The notes under the pieces were generated by a model. The model ran no database searches, was not told the origin of the DNA, and saw nothing but the letters and a program-made list of their open reading frames with translations. This document shows positions 9,555 to 17,561 of a stretch of DNA of 64,000 bases, piece by piece. The stretch's first letter is position 1. The number at the start of each line of letters is the position of its first letter. Origin of the DNA: Mucilaginibacter boryungensis. Its GTDB lineage: Bacteria > Bacteroidota > Bacteroidia > Sphingobacteriales > Sphingobacteriaceae. The position numbers and the translations under genes are program-made. The stretch spans positions 310,001 to 374,000 of the forward strand of contig NZ_JADFFM010000001.1 of NCBI RefSeq assembly GCF_015221995.1, read 5' to 3'.

Positions 9555-11474
9555 ATGGCCAGACTAAATCTATTAGAGGAAACACGTTACGAGAAACTTG
9601 CTGTAACTGTTTACCCCGATCAACATGTCGCGTCGGTTAAAGTAGCCCAACGCATTGCCGAAGTTATCCGCAGAAAACAGGAAGAACACCAGAAAGCCGT
9701 ATTGGGCCTTGCTACCGGTGTTACTCCAATAGGTGTTTATAACGAACTGGTGCGCCTGCACAAAGAGGACGGTTTAAGTTTCAGAAACGTTATTACCTTT
9801 AATTTGGACGAATATTATCCCATGAAGCCTGACGCTGCACAAAGTTACGTTACCTTCATGAACGAAAATTTATTCAACCATATTGATATCGATCCTCAAA
9901 ACGTACACATCCCTGATGGTACACTTGCGGCAGATGATGTAGCTGAATGGTGTTTGGAGTATGAAAAACAAATAGAAGCACTTGGCGGGCTCGACCTGCA
10001 AATATTGGGTATCGGTCGTACCGGTCACATTGGTTTTAATGAGCCGGGTTCAGCCCCAAACTCAGGCACCCGTTTAGTAACACTTGACGATTTGACCCGC
10101 GCCGATGCCGCGCGCGATTTCGGCGGTAAGGCCAACGTGCCAACCAAGGCCATCACGATGGGCGTGGGTACCATTTTTAAAGCACGGGAAATTATCCTGA
10201 TGGCCTGGAGCAAAAAGAAAGCGCCGATTATTAAGAAAGCTATCGAAGGTGAAATATCCGGAGAGGTGCCGGCAACTTATTTGCAGTTAAGCGATAATGT
10301 AGAGTTTGTACTTGACCAGGACGCCGCATCAGACCTTACCCGCTTTGATACACCGTGGCTGGTAAAAGACTGTGTGTGGGATAAACAACTGAAAAAGAAA
10401 GCGGTGATTTGGCTGGCTACAGAGTTAAAGAAGCCTATCCTGAAACTTACCGAGGAAGATTATAATACCCACGGTATGGCGCAACTGGCTACTGAACAGG
10501 GGCCAGTGTATAACATCAATATTGATATTTTTAACCAGATACAACACACTATTACCGGCTGGCCGGGAGGTAAACCCGATTCGGATGACCGCCAGCGCCC
10601 GGAACGTGCCAACCCGGCTAAAAAGCGTGTGATCATCTTTTCGCCACACCCGGATGATGATGTGATCTCTATGGGCGGTACCTTTATTCGTTTGGTTGAC
10701 CAGGGGCACGATGTACATGTGGCCTACCAAACATCGGGTAATACAGCCGTTTGGGATGATGATGTGCTGCGTTATATGGAATTTGCCATTGATTTTGATA
10801 GCAGCATAGGTAAAGATAATACCGATTTAAAAAAGATATACGAAGATATGCGCAAGTTTATCGATCGTAAAAAACCAAACCAGATCGACACCAAAGAAAT
10901 TCGTGATGTTAAAGGCTTCATCCGCAAAAGCGAGGCCATTAGTGGTGCACGCTATGCAGGTTTGCAGGACGATCATATCCACTTTATGGCCTTACCTTTT
11001 TATGAAACCGGCAAAACTCAAAAAAATTCAGTTGGTGAAGCTGATATCAAAATGACGATGGAATTGCTGCAGCAAGTAAAGCCACAGCAGATATTTGCCG
11101 CCGGCGATTTTGCCGATCCGCATGGTACACACATTGTTTGTTTTAAGATAATTTTAGCAGCATTAGAACGCCTGAAAAAAACCGAAGATTGGGTAAAAGA
11201 TTGCTGGCTATGGATGTACCGTGGCGCCTGGCACGAGTTTGAAACACATGAAATTGAAATGGCCGTGCCATTGTCTCCGCAAGAAGTTATTCGCAAGCGT
11301 AACGCCATATTTAAACATCAATCGCAGAAAGACAGGCCGGTGTTCCCCGGCGATGATGCCCGTGAATTTTGGGTACGCGCCGAAGACCGCAACCGCGAAA
11401 CCGCTCACCGTTATGATGAATTAGGTTTAGCAGAGTATGAAGCTATGGAGGCGTTTGTGAGGTATAAATATTAG
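9555..11474 (+). CDS. nagB: Glucosamine-6-phosphate deaminase fused to a PIG-L/LmbE deacetylase domain
   Basis: A 639-residue two-domain enzyme. Residues 1 to about 290 are NagB (TGVTPIGVYNELVR, FNLDEYYPM, GIGRTGHIGFNEPGS), converting glucosamine-6-phosphate to fructose-6-phosphate and ammonia. From about residue 355 a PIG-L/LmbE zinc deacetylase domain begins with the HPDDD motif at residues 365-369 and the later DPHGTH motif. This domain order is known in Bacteroidota NagB proteins. The frame is open upstream to 9261, but that stretch is antisense to anmK and has no homology; MARLNLLEETRYEKLAV at 9555 is the natural start. What the PIG-L half deacetylates is not settled; an N-acetylated amino sugar is the simple guess. 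Confidence 0.95.
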   Translation: MARLNLLEETRYEKLAVTVYPDQHVASVKVAQRIAEVIRRKQEEHQKAVLGLATGVTPIGVYNELVRLHKEDGLSFRNVITFNLDEYYPMKPDAAQSYVTFMNENLFNHIDIDPQNVHIPDGTLAADDVAEWCLEYEKQIEALGGLDLQILGIGRTGHIGFNEPGSAPNSGTRLVTLDDLTRADAARDFGGKANVPTKAITMGVGTIFKAREIILMAWSKKKAPIIKKAIEGEISGEVPATYLQLSDNVEFVLDQDAASDLTRFDTPWLVKDCVWDKQLKKKAVIWLATELKKPILKLTEEDYNTHGMAQLATEQGPVYNINIDIFNQIQHTITGWPGGKPDSDDRQRPERANPAKKRVIIFSPHPDDDVISMGGTFIRLVDQGHDVHVAYQTSGNTAVWDDDVLRYMEFAIDFDSSIGKDNTDLKKIYEDMRKFIDRKKPNQIDTKEIRDVKGFIRKSEAISGARYAGLQDDHIHFMALPFYETGKTQKNSVGEADIKMTMELLQQVKPQQIFAAGDFADPHGTHIVCFKIILAALERLKKTEDWVKDCWLWMYRGAWHEFETHEIEMAVPLSPQEVIRKRNAIFKHQSQKDRPVFPGDDAREFWVRAEDRNRETAHRYDELGLAEYEAMEAFVRYKY

Positions 11475-11495
11475 AAGGTACGTAAGAATGTATAG

Positions 11496-11524
11496 AGAGA
11501 CGGATGATTATCTGTCTCTTTTTG
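11496..11524 (+). terminator. Terminator after nagB
   Basis: Stem AGAGAC (11496-11501) / GTCTCT (11514-11519), extended by weaker pairs, is followed by TTTTTTG. Confidence 0.7.
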
Positions 11525-11540
11525 TTTAGGTAGTAGTCAA

Positions 11541-11619
11541 CGTCATGCCGAACTTGTTTCGGCATCTCATCATACTGGCAACTATGCATGTATGATCCTG
11601 AAACAAGTTCAGGATAACG
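11541..11619. repeat. Interspersed inverted repeat, type CGTCATGCCGAACTTG
   Basis: CGTCATGCCGAACTTGTTTCGGCATC is followed about 30 bases later by its imperfect inverse GATCCTGAAACAAGTTCAGG then ATAACG. The shared core is GAACTTGTTTC / GAAACAAGTTC. It is non-coding, between nagB and the NagX-like gene, and a different sequence type from the other repeats here. Confidence 0.75.
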
Positions 11620-11716
11620 TGCATAGTAATAGTTGTTTTAAGGGGAAGTAACAATTGACAATCTTTTATAATATTTCCGATAAATGTCTAAATTGCTTTA
11701 GTGTAAAACCTAAAAA

Positions 11717-12847
11717 ATGAAACAAATTTCCGAAAAACAACGCCTACTCTCTCTCGACGTTATGCGCGGCGCCACCATTGCTGCCATGACATTGGTTAAC
11801 AACCCCGGCGATTGGGGCCATATTTATGCGCCGCTGGAACACTCGGAGTGGAACGGCTGTACCCCAACCGACCTGATCTTTCCGTTCTTCCTCTTTATGG
11901 TGGGCGTATCGACGGTGTTTTCTATGGAAACCAAAAAGGCTGATCCCAAAAACCACGGGAAAATGATATTGGGTGCTTTGCGCCGGATGGTGACGCTGAT
12001 CATTATCAGTTGGTGTATACAATTGTTTTATCACCATACGCCATTTGTGCATAGTTTAACGCACCTGCGTTTTCCAGGCGTACTGCAGCGTATTGCACTG
12101 GTGTTTTTTATATGTAGCGTGCTATATATAAAATGCACACAAAAAACCCGTGACTGGTTTATGGCCTTTGCATTGGTAGGTTACTATATCATCATGACGT
12201 TTATCCCGGTACCTGATGGCCACGCGGCTAATCTTAACCCTGAAACCAATATGGGTGCCTGGTTGGATAGGCTGGTGTTTGGTACTAACCACCTATGGAA
12301 ATCATCCAAAACCTGGGACCCTGAAGGCTTGCTGGGTACACTACCCGCTATTGGTACGGGTCTGTTTGGTATCCGTGTAGGCAGCTGGTTAAAACGGGCA
12401 GACCGCGAAAATAGCGTAAAAGTAACCTGGCTTTTTGTTTACGGCGTTGCTGCGGTTGTGGTAGCACTAATATGGGACTTGTTTTTCCCGATAAATAAAG
12501 CATTGTGGACAAGCAGCTTTGTGCTTTATGCCGGGGGCTTGGCAACTATTGCCTTAGCTTTTACCTATTGGCTGATAGACGTGCAAGGCAATAAAAAATA
12601 TGCGTGGATACTGGTAGTGTTCGGTATGAATGCGATTACCGCTTTTGTATTAGGCGATATTTTACAGGGACTGGTGGATTTTATCCCGGTTACCGGCAGC
12701 AAGGCCAGCACCTGGCTGTATCAGCATGGCATAGCGCCTTATTTTACGCCGTACAACGCATCGTTAGTGCGGGCTATTTGTTATGTGATACTCACCTGGC
12801 TGCCTATGGTATGGCTGTACAAAAAGAAGATTTATATTAAAGTTTAG
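11717..12847 (+). CDS. NagX-like membrane acyltransferase (heparan-alpha-glucosaminide N-acetyltransferase family)
   Basis: A 376-residue polytopic membrane protein of the COG4299/DUF5009 type related to lysosomal HGSNAT. The N-terminus SLDVMRGATIAAMTLVNNPG followed by PTDLIFPFFLFMVGVS is the signature of this group, and about nine to eleven hydrophobic segments follow. HGSNAT moves an acetyl group across the membrane onto a glucosamine end. In bacteria the gene often sits with N-acetylglucosamine catabolism genes, as here directly after nagB. A role in acetylating or handling amino sugars at the membrane is inference. It is separated from nagB by a terminator and a repeat, so it probably has its own promoter. 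Confidence 0.88.
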   Translation: MKQISEKQRLLSLDVMRGATIAAMTLVNNPGDWGHIYAPLEHSEWNGCTPTDLIFPFFLFMVGVSTVFSMETKKADPKNHGKMILGALRRMVTLIIISWCIQLFYHHTPFVHSLTHLRFPGVLQRIALVFFICSVLYIKCTQKTRDWFMAFALVGYYIIMTFIPVPDGHAANLNPETNMGAWLDRLVFGTNHLWKSSKTWDPEGLLGTLPAIGTGLFGIRVGSWLKRADRENSVKVTWLFVYGVAAVVVALIWDLFFPINKALWTSSFVLYAGGLATIALAFTYWLIDVQGNKKYAWILVVFGMNAITAFVLGDILQGLVDFIPVTGSKASTWLYQHGIAPYFTPYNASLVRAICYVILTWLPMVWLYKKKIYIKV

Positions 12848-12943
12848 ATCTATCACAATGATGAGTCTAAAAAATCCTCCGGGAATCATTAAATCATGGT
12901 CAAAAACTGACATTAATTTAGAACAATAACACGCCGCATCGCT

Positions 12944-12951
12944 TATATTTG
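12944..12951 (+). promoter_or_regulatory. Candidate -7 box for superoxide dismutase
   Basis: TATATTTG, matching TAnnTTTG, lies 38 bases before the ATG at 12990. A weak TTTA element lies about 23 bases upstream. Confidence 0.45.
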
Positions 12952-12989
12952 CAGGCATACATTGATATTCACCTTAAAAAATAACCATT

Positions 12990-13601
12990 ATGGCATTTGA
13001 ATTACCGGCGTTACCTTACGCCACCGACGCACTGGAACCACACATTGATAAAATGACCATGGAAATTCACCATGGTAAACACCACCAGGCTTATGTTACT
13101 AATTTAAATAAAGCTTTAGAAGGCAAACCCGAGGCTAACAGCAGCATCGAGGAGATCATAAAAAACATATCAAAATTCCCGCCTGCGGTTCGCAACAACG
13201 GTGGTGGCCACTATAACCACACCATGTTTTGGACACTGTTATCGCCAAATGGCGGCGGCGAGCCAACCGGCGAACTGGCTGAGGCTATCAAAAGCACTTT
13301 CGGTTCTTTTTCTGAATTGAAAACAAAAATATCTGAAGCAGGTGCTACCCGCTTTGGTTCGGGCTGGGCATGGTTAATTGTAACTGCCGATAAAAAACTG
13401 GCGGTAACATCAACCCCTAACCAGGATAACCCTTTAATGGACCTGCCTGAAGTAACCAAAGGCACCCCGATTTTAGGTATCGACGTTTGGGAGCATGCTT
13501 ACTACTTGAAATACCAAAACCGCCGCCCCGATTACCTGGCAGCTATTTGGAACGTAATTAACTGGAACCACGTAGCCGAGCTGTACGCAAAAGCTAAGTA
13601 A
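12990..13601 (+). CDS. Fe/Mn superoxide dismutase
   Basis: A 203-residue cytoplasmic superoxide dismutase converting superoxide to oxygen and hydrogen peroxide. Metal ligands are visible: His27 in [12 protein letters not shown], His in [10 protein letters not shown], and Asp and His in [12 protein letters not shown]. The substrate-gating Gln in [11 protein letters not shown] sits where manganese enzymes carry it (iron enzymes place the equivalent Gln near the second His), so I favour an Mn or cambialistic enzyme; this is inference from the motif. No signal peptide is present. It opens a run of redox genes and has its own terminator, so it is probably transcribed alone. Confidence 0.96.
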   Translation: MAFELPALPYATDALEPHIDKMTMEIHHGKHHQAYVTNLNKALEGKPEANSSIEEIIKNISKFPPAVRNNGGGHYNHTMFWTLLSPNGGGEPTGELAEAIKSTFGSFSELKTKISEAGATRFGSGWAWLIVTADKKLAVTSTPNQDNPLMDLPEVTKGTPILGIDVWEHAYYLKYQNRRPDYLAAIWNVINWNHVAELYAKAK

Positions 13602-13615
13602 GCCAAAATATATTT

Positions 13616-13646
13616 AAAGCGGCCCCGACATTCGGGGCCGCTTTTT
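13616..13646 (+). terminator. Terminator after superoxide dismutase
   Basis: A 13-bp perfect stem (AAAGCGGCCCCGA / TCGGGGCCGCTTT) with a 3-base loop is followed by a T run. Confidence 0.92.
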
Positions 13647-13665
13647 GTTTAAATATTTACCTGCA

Positions 13666-13757
13666 CGTCATAGCGAGGAGCGAAAGCGACGTGGCTATCC
13701 CAAATATGCGAAGCAACTCTGTATACCGGGGATTGCCACGCTACGCTCGCAATGACG
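13666..13757. repeat. Interspersed inverted repeat, type CGTCATAGCGAGGAGCG
   Basis: CGTCATAGCGAGGAGCGAAAG and GCGACGTGGC at the left end mirror GCCACGCTACGCTCGC and AATGACG at the right end. It lies directly before the MDR oxidoreductase and contributes an in-frame ATG at 13752 that is not the natural start. Confidence 0.8.
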
Positions 13758-13775
13758 GGTACAATACACCCAACC

Positions 13776-14771
13776 ATGAAAGCAATCGTCCTTGAATCAA
13801 AAGACAACCCGGTAGTTTATAAAGAAGTGCCCAAGCCAACGCTGCAACCCGGCGAGGTATTGGTGCAGATAAAAGCTGCCGCGCTAAACCGCCGCGATTA
13901 CTGGATCACCATTAACAAATACGCCGGGATTAAATACCCTACCATATTAGGTTCGGATGGTTCGGGCATAGTAACAGAGGTTGGCAGCGATGCCGATAAG
14001 CACTGGATAGGTAAGGAAGTGATCATCAATCCATCCAACAACTGGGGAGATTCACCTGATTTCCAGGGCAGTGATTTTAAAATATTAGGTCTGCCTGACG
14101 ACGGTACCTTTGCCGAATTTGTAAAGACCGAAGCAAAATATCTTTACACAAAGCCCGCGCATTTAAACTGGGAGCAAGCCGCTGCCTTGCCGTTGGCGGG
14201 CTTAACAGCATACCGGGCATTATTTACCAAGGGTCGGGCTAAAAAAGGGGACAAAGTATTAATAGTAGGTGTGGGTAGCGGTACAGGTACGTTTGTGCTG
14301 CAATATGCCGTTGCTGCAGGCTGCCAGGTATTCGTCACATCGGGCACGGGCGGGAAGATACAGCAGGCGCACGCCCTTGGCGCTTGCGCTGGTGTAAACT
14401 ACAAAGCACAGGACTGGGCTGAGCAGTTAAAACAGCTGGCAGGCGGTTTTGATGTGGTGATAGACAGTGTATTGGGTGAAGGCTTTGGTAAAATACCCGA
14501 CCTTTGCAACCCCGGTGCACGTATTGTAACCTTTGGTGCTACCATGGGCGACACGCCGCCACTTAATGGACGTAAGGTATATTGGAAGCAATTACAAATT
14601 ATAGGCACCACGATGGGTACCCCCGAAGATTTTAAAGCCATGGTGGACTTTGTGGCGCAGCACGAGATAGTCCCGGTTATTGATGAGGTATATGCTTTAG
14701 CCGATGCTAAGAAAGCGCTTGATAAAATGGGCAGCTCATCGCAATTTGGCAAAATTGTATTGCGGGCATAA
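13776..14771 (+). CDS. MDR-superfamily oxidoreductase (quinone-oxidoreductase type)
   Basis: A 331-residue medium-chain dehydrogenase/reductase. The N-terminal GroES-like half (MKAIVLESKDNPVVYKEVPK, PTILGSDGSGIVTEVG) is followed by a Rossmann domain from about residue 150 (VGVGSGTGTFVLQYAVAAG). The GHE-type catalytic zinc motif reads GSDGSG and the four-cysteine structural zinc lobe is replaced by NPSNNWGDSPDFQG, so it should be zinc-free and use NAD(P)H to reduce a quinone or enone. I start at 13776; an in-frame ATG at 13752 lies in the flanking repeat and adds eight unrelated residues. The stop is 3 bases before the next ATG, so it is coupled to the 2Fe-2S reductase. Confidence 0.88.
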   Translation: MKAIVLESKDNPVVYKEVPKPTLQPGEVLVQIKAAALNRRDYWITINKYAGIKYPTILGSDGSGIVTEVGSDADKHWIGKEVIINPSNNWGDSPDFQGSDFKILGLPDDGTFAEFVKTEAKYLYTKPAHLNWEQAAALPLAGLTAYRALFTKGRAKKGDKVLIVGVGSGTGTFVLQYAVAAGCQVFVTSGTGGKIQQAHALGACAGVNYKAQDWAEQLKQLAGGFDVVIDSVLGEGFGKIPDLCNPGARIVTFGATMGDTPPLNGRKVYWKQLQIIGTTMGTPEDFKAMVDFVAQHEIVPVIDEVYALADAKKALDKMGSSSQFGKIVLRA

Positions 14772-14774
14772 GTG

Positions 14775-15785
14775 ATGCTTCAGTTACAGGTTGAGGATAT
14801 TAAATGGGAAGCGCCGGATACGGCTACTTATTTCCTGCGCGATGTTGCGGATAAGAAGATCATATATAAAGCCGGGCAGTTCCTTACTCTTGTATTCAAT
14901 CATCATAATGAGGAATTAAGGCGGTCGTATTCCATTAGTTCATCACCCGATGAAGGCAGGCTTGCCATTACTATAAAACGTGTCCCGAACGGAGAGCTGT
15001 CGCGCTTTTTATTAACCCATGCTAAAATTGGTGATATTTGGCAAGCAGTTGAACCAGCAGGCAGGTTTATTGTCAGTAATTTTGAACAGGCGAAAGATAT
15101 CTTCTTTTTCGCGGCAGGCAGCGGGATTACGCCCATATTATCACAAATAAAATATGTGTTAAACCGTGAAGGTAAAAGCAAACTGCACCTTATTTATAGC
15201 AGCCGCAGCGCCGGTAATATCCTGTTTAAAGCCAGTCTAGATATACTTCAGCAACAACATCACGAAAGATTAAATATCGTTCATCTGCTTAGTAACGACG
15301 CCAGGCGGCTTAATAATGTAATGGCCGAGCAATTAGTGCGGCAACAAGCCCGGTTCGATTTGCAGCAAGCCCAATTTTATTTATGCGGCCCATTTGATTA
15401 TATGCGCATGATCCGGTTAACGCTGATCTATATGGGGTTGCCTGCAGATAATATCCGCAAGGAAAATTTTGTGCTGGAAACAGTTACGGTGAGTAACGCT
15501 AGAACAAGCTTTGCCCCGCATAAGGTCCGCATTGTTTTTGGTGATGAAACCCATGATATTATGGCCGGTGAGAACCAATCAATACTACAGGCCGCTTTGC
15601 AAAATAAAATTGGGTTGCCTTATAGTTGCCGCGCAGGCATCTGTTCTACCTGCACCGCTAAATGTAAAAGCGGCAAAGTAGTTATGACGGTAAACGAAGT
15701 ATTAACAGATGCAGATTTGGCCGACGGCCTGGTGTTAACCTGTACAGGTTATGCAGTTACCGATGATGTTGTGATAGAATTTTGA
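14775..15785 (+). CDS. Ferredoxin-NAD(P) reductase-type flavoprotein with C-terminal 2Fe-2S domain
   Basis: A 336-residue electron-transfer protein built like PaaE: FAD-binding barrel with LRRSYSISSSPDEG (about residues 49-62), NAD-binding domain with FFFAAGSGITPILSQI, then a plant-type ferredoxin domain. The cluster cysteines follow C-x4-C-x2-C-x29-C (SCRAGICSTCTAKC and the final LTCTGYA). It should pass electrons from NAD(P)H through FAD to 2Fe-2S and on to an oxygenase or desaturase. No phenylacetyl-CoA oxygenase genes are nearby, so paaE itself is not claimed. The ATG at 14775 follows the upstream TAA by 3 bases; an overlapping GTG at 14772 is a less likely start. Confidence 0.9.
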   Translation: MLQLQVEDIKWEAPDTATYFLRDVADKKIIYKAGQFLTLVFNHHNEELRRSYSISSSPDEGRLAITIKRVPNGELSRFLLTHAKIGDIWQAVEPAGRFIVSNFEQAKDIFFFAAGSGITPILSQIKYVLNREGKSKLHLIYSSRSAGNILFKASLDILQQQHHERLNIVHLLSNDARRLNNVMAEQLVRQQARFDLQQAQFYLCGPFDYMRMIRLTLIYMGLPADNIRKENFVLETVTVSNARTSFAPHKVRIVFGDETHDIMAGENQSILQAALQNKIGLPYSCRAGICSTCTAKCKSGKVVMTVNEVLTDADLADGLVLTCTGYAVTDDVVIEF

Positions 15786-15865
15786 TTTTATTAACCGCCG
15801 TCAATCATCATATAAACTTCATTTAATTATGACAAAACGATAGCCTGTGCTGCCTGTTAGTACAC

Positions 15866-15873
15866 TACATTTG
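15866..15873 (+). promoter_or_regulatory. Candidate -7 box abutting the old yellow enzyme start
   Basis: TACATTTG fits TAnnTTTG and lies only 4 bases before the ATG at 15878. If used, transcription would begin at or near the start codon. Confidence 0.35.
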
Positions 15874-15877
15874 ACGC

Positions 15878-16954
15878 ATGACACCACAACTATTCACACC
15901 CTATAAAATTAAATCAATTGAACTACGGAACCGCATTGTAGTATCGCCCATGTGCGAATACTCCAGTAAGGATGGTTTTGCCAATAACTGGCATTTAGTA
16001 CACTTAGGTGCACGTGCCGTGGGCGGTGCGGGACTGATCATTACCGAGGCTGCAGCCATATCGCCCGAAGGACGAATTAGCTATGCCGATTTGGGTATTT
16101 ACAAGGATGAACACATTGAAAAACTAAAAGAGATTACCGGGTTTATTCATCAGCAGGGTGCTGTGGCGGGCATACAATTAGCACATGCCGGCCGCAAAGC
16201 CAGTCATCAAACACCCTGGGATGGCAACGCGCAGATCCCATCAAACCAACTCAACGGGTGGAAATCCTTCGCGCCAAGCGCTATCCCGTTTACCGCCACC
16301 GAAGAAGCGCCGGTTGAGCTGGACAAAGCCGGGATTGAAAAAGTTAAAGCCGATTTTAAAGCAGCTGCTGCCCGTGCACTTGAAGCTGGGTTTAAGGTAA
16401 TAGAAATACATGGCGCGCATGGGTATCTGATCCATCAATTCTTATCGCCCATAAGTAACCAGCGTACAGATGAATACGGCGGATCGTTTGAAAACCGTAT
16501 TCGTTTATTGCTGGAGATTATTGAGGGAATAAAGCAAGTTTGGCCGGATAATCTGCCGTTGTTTGTCCGTATTTCCGCAACCGAATGGACTGAAGGCGGC
16601 TGGAGTATTGAAAATTCGGTAGAATTAGCTAAATTGCTAAAGCAAGCGGGGATAGATTTGATAGATTGCTCGACAGGGGGCAATGTAGCTGGTGCGAAAA
16701 TCCCCGTTGGCCCGGGTTACCAGGCGCCGTTTGCAGCACAAGTGCGCGCGCAGGCTGATATCCCTACTGGGGCGGTAGGTTTAATAACGGAAGCGCAACA
16801 AGCCGAAGATATTTTGCAGGCAGGGGATGCCGATTTAATTATTATAGCGCGCGAAATATTGCGCGATCCGCATTTCCCACTTAGGGCAGCACACCAGTTG
16901 GGTTACGATATAAAATGGCCGGTACAATACGAGCGGGCCAAATGGCACAAATAA
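15878..16954 (+). CDS. Old yellow enzyme family NADH:flavin oxidoreductase (YqjM-like)
   Basis: A 358-residue FMN TIM-barrel ene-reductase that reduces activated alkenes or quinones with NAD(P)H. Cys26 in VVSPMCEYSS is the redox-tuning cysteine of the YqjM class. HAGRKA, the substrate-binding HGAHGYLIHQFLSP and YGGSFENRIRLLLEI are family signatures, and IIIAREILRDPHFP near the end binds the FMN phosphate. Likely role: detoxification of electrophiles, fitting the superoxide dismutase and OsmC neighbours. It lies 92 bases after the flavoprotein reductase and 28 bases before osmC, so osmC is probably co-transcribed with it. Confidence 0.95.
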   Translation: MTPQLFTPYKIKSIELRNRIVVSPMCEYSSKDGFANNWHLVHLGARAVGGAGLIITEAAAISPEGRISYADLGIYKDEHIEKLKEITGFIHQQGAVAGIQLAHAGRKASHQTPWDGNAQIPSNQLNGWKSFAPSAIPFTATEEAPVELDKAGIEKVKADFKAAAARALEAGFKVIEIHGAHGYLIHQFLSPISNQRTDEYGGSFENRIRLLLEIIEGIKQVWPDNLPLFVRISATEWTEGGWSIENSVELAKLLKQAGIDLIDCSTGGNVAGAKIPVGPGYQAPFAAQVRAQADIPTGAVGLITEAQQAEDILQAGDADLIIIAREILRDPHFPLRAAHQLGYDIKWPVQYERAKWHK

Positions 16955-16982
16955 CACAATCACAAACAAATACACAAAAACT

Positions 16983-17402
16983 ATGAAACGTACAGCAAAT
17001 GCACATTGGAACGGTACTTTACAAGCCGGCCAGGGCGAGATCAGCACACAAAGCACTGTGCTTAACAAAACCCAATATTCGTTTAAAACCCGTTTTGCCG
17101 ATGGTATTGGCACCAATCCTGAAGAATTGATAGCTGCGGCCCACGCGGGTTGCTTCACCATGGCGGTAGGTGCGGCTTTAAGTCAGGCAGGTTTTACCCC
17201 AGGCGATTTGACAACAGATGCTATCCTTGACCTGGATATGCAGGCATTAAGCATTACCGGCATACACCTGGAACTAAAAGCCAGTGCTATTGATGGTGTT
17301 GACGAAGCAAAATTTAAAGAGGTTGCCGAAGGTGCTAAAGCCAATTGTATCATATCAAAAGCGCTGAATGTGCCTATTACCTTAAATGTGACTTACGCTT
17401 AA
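16983..17402 (+). CDS. osmC: OsmC-family peroxiredoxin
   Basis: A 139-residue thiol peroxidase that reduces organic hydroperoxides. The two reactive cysteines are in HAGCFTM (Cys57) and KANCIISKAL (Cys122), the normal spacing for OsmC rather than Ohr. PEELIAAAHAGC is the family signature. It is cytoplasmic with no signal peptide. It follows the old yellow enzyme by 28 bases and is closed by a strong terminator, so it ends that transcription unit. Together the two genes would deal with peroxides and reactive alkenes. Confidence 0.93.
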   Translation: MKRTANAHWNGTLQAGQGEISTQSTVLNKTQYSFKTRFADGIGTNPEELIAAAHAGCFTMAVGAALSQAGFTPGDLTTDAILDLDMQALSITGIHLELKASAIDGVDEAKFKEVAEGAKANCIISKALNVPITLNVTYA

Positions 17403-17423
17403 AAGCATCGCCCCAATTTTTAT

Positions 17424-17448
17424 AGGCCGGCTTTAGCCGGCCTTTTTT
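17424..17448 (+). terminator. Terminator after osmC
   Basis: A perfect 8-bp GC-rich stem (AGGCCGGC / GCCGGCCT) has loop TTTA and a T6 run. Confidence 0.93.
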
Positions 17449-17515
17449 GTTTATGTGTTTAGCCTAATAAATACGGAATATGCGAGAATCACTTTTGCAT
17501 TTAAAATTATTAAAT

Positions 17516-17541
17516 AGCCTAAATAACTAATAACTTAGGCT
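17516..17541 (+). promoter_or_regulatory. Inverted repeat in the leader of the M16 peptidase pair
   Basis: AGCCTAA (17516-17522) and TTAGGCT (17535-17541) flank 12 AT-rich bases, 20 bases before the ATG at 17562. It could be an operator or a leader hairpin; there is no further support. Confidence 0.3.
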
Positions 17542-17561
17542 TTAGATTAAACAACGAAACT

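Noticed and set aside
13752..13775. Earlier ATG for the MDR oxidoreductase
   Set aside because: It lies in the interspersed repeat and adds residues without family resemblance.
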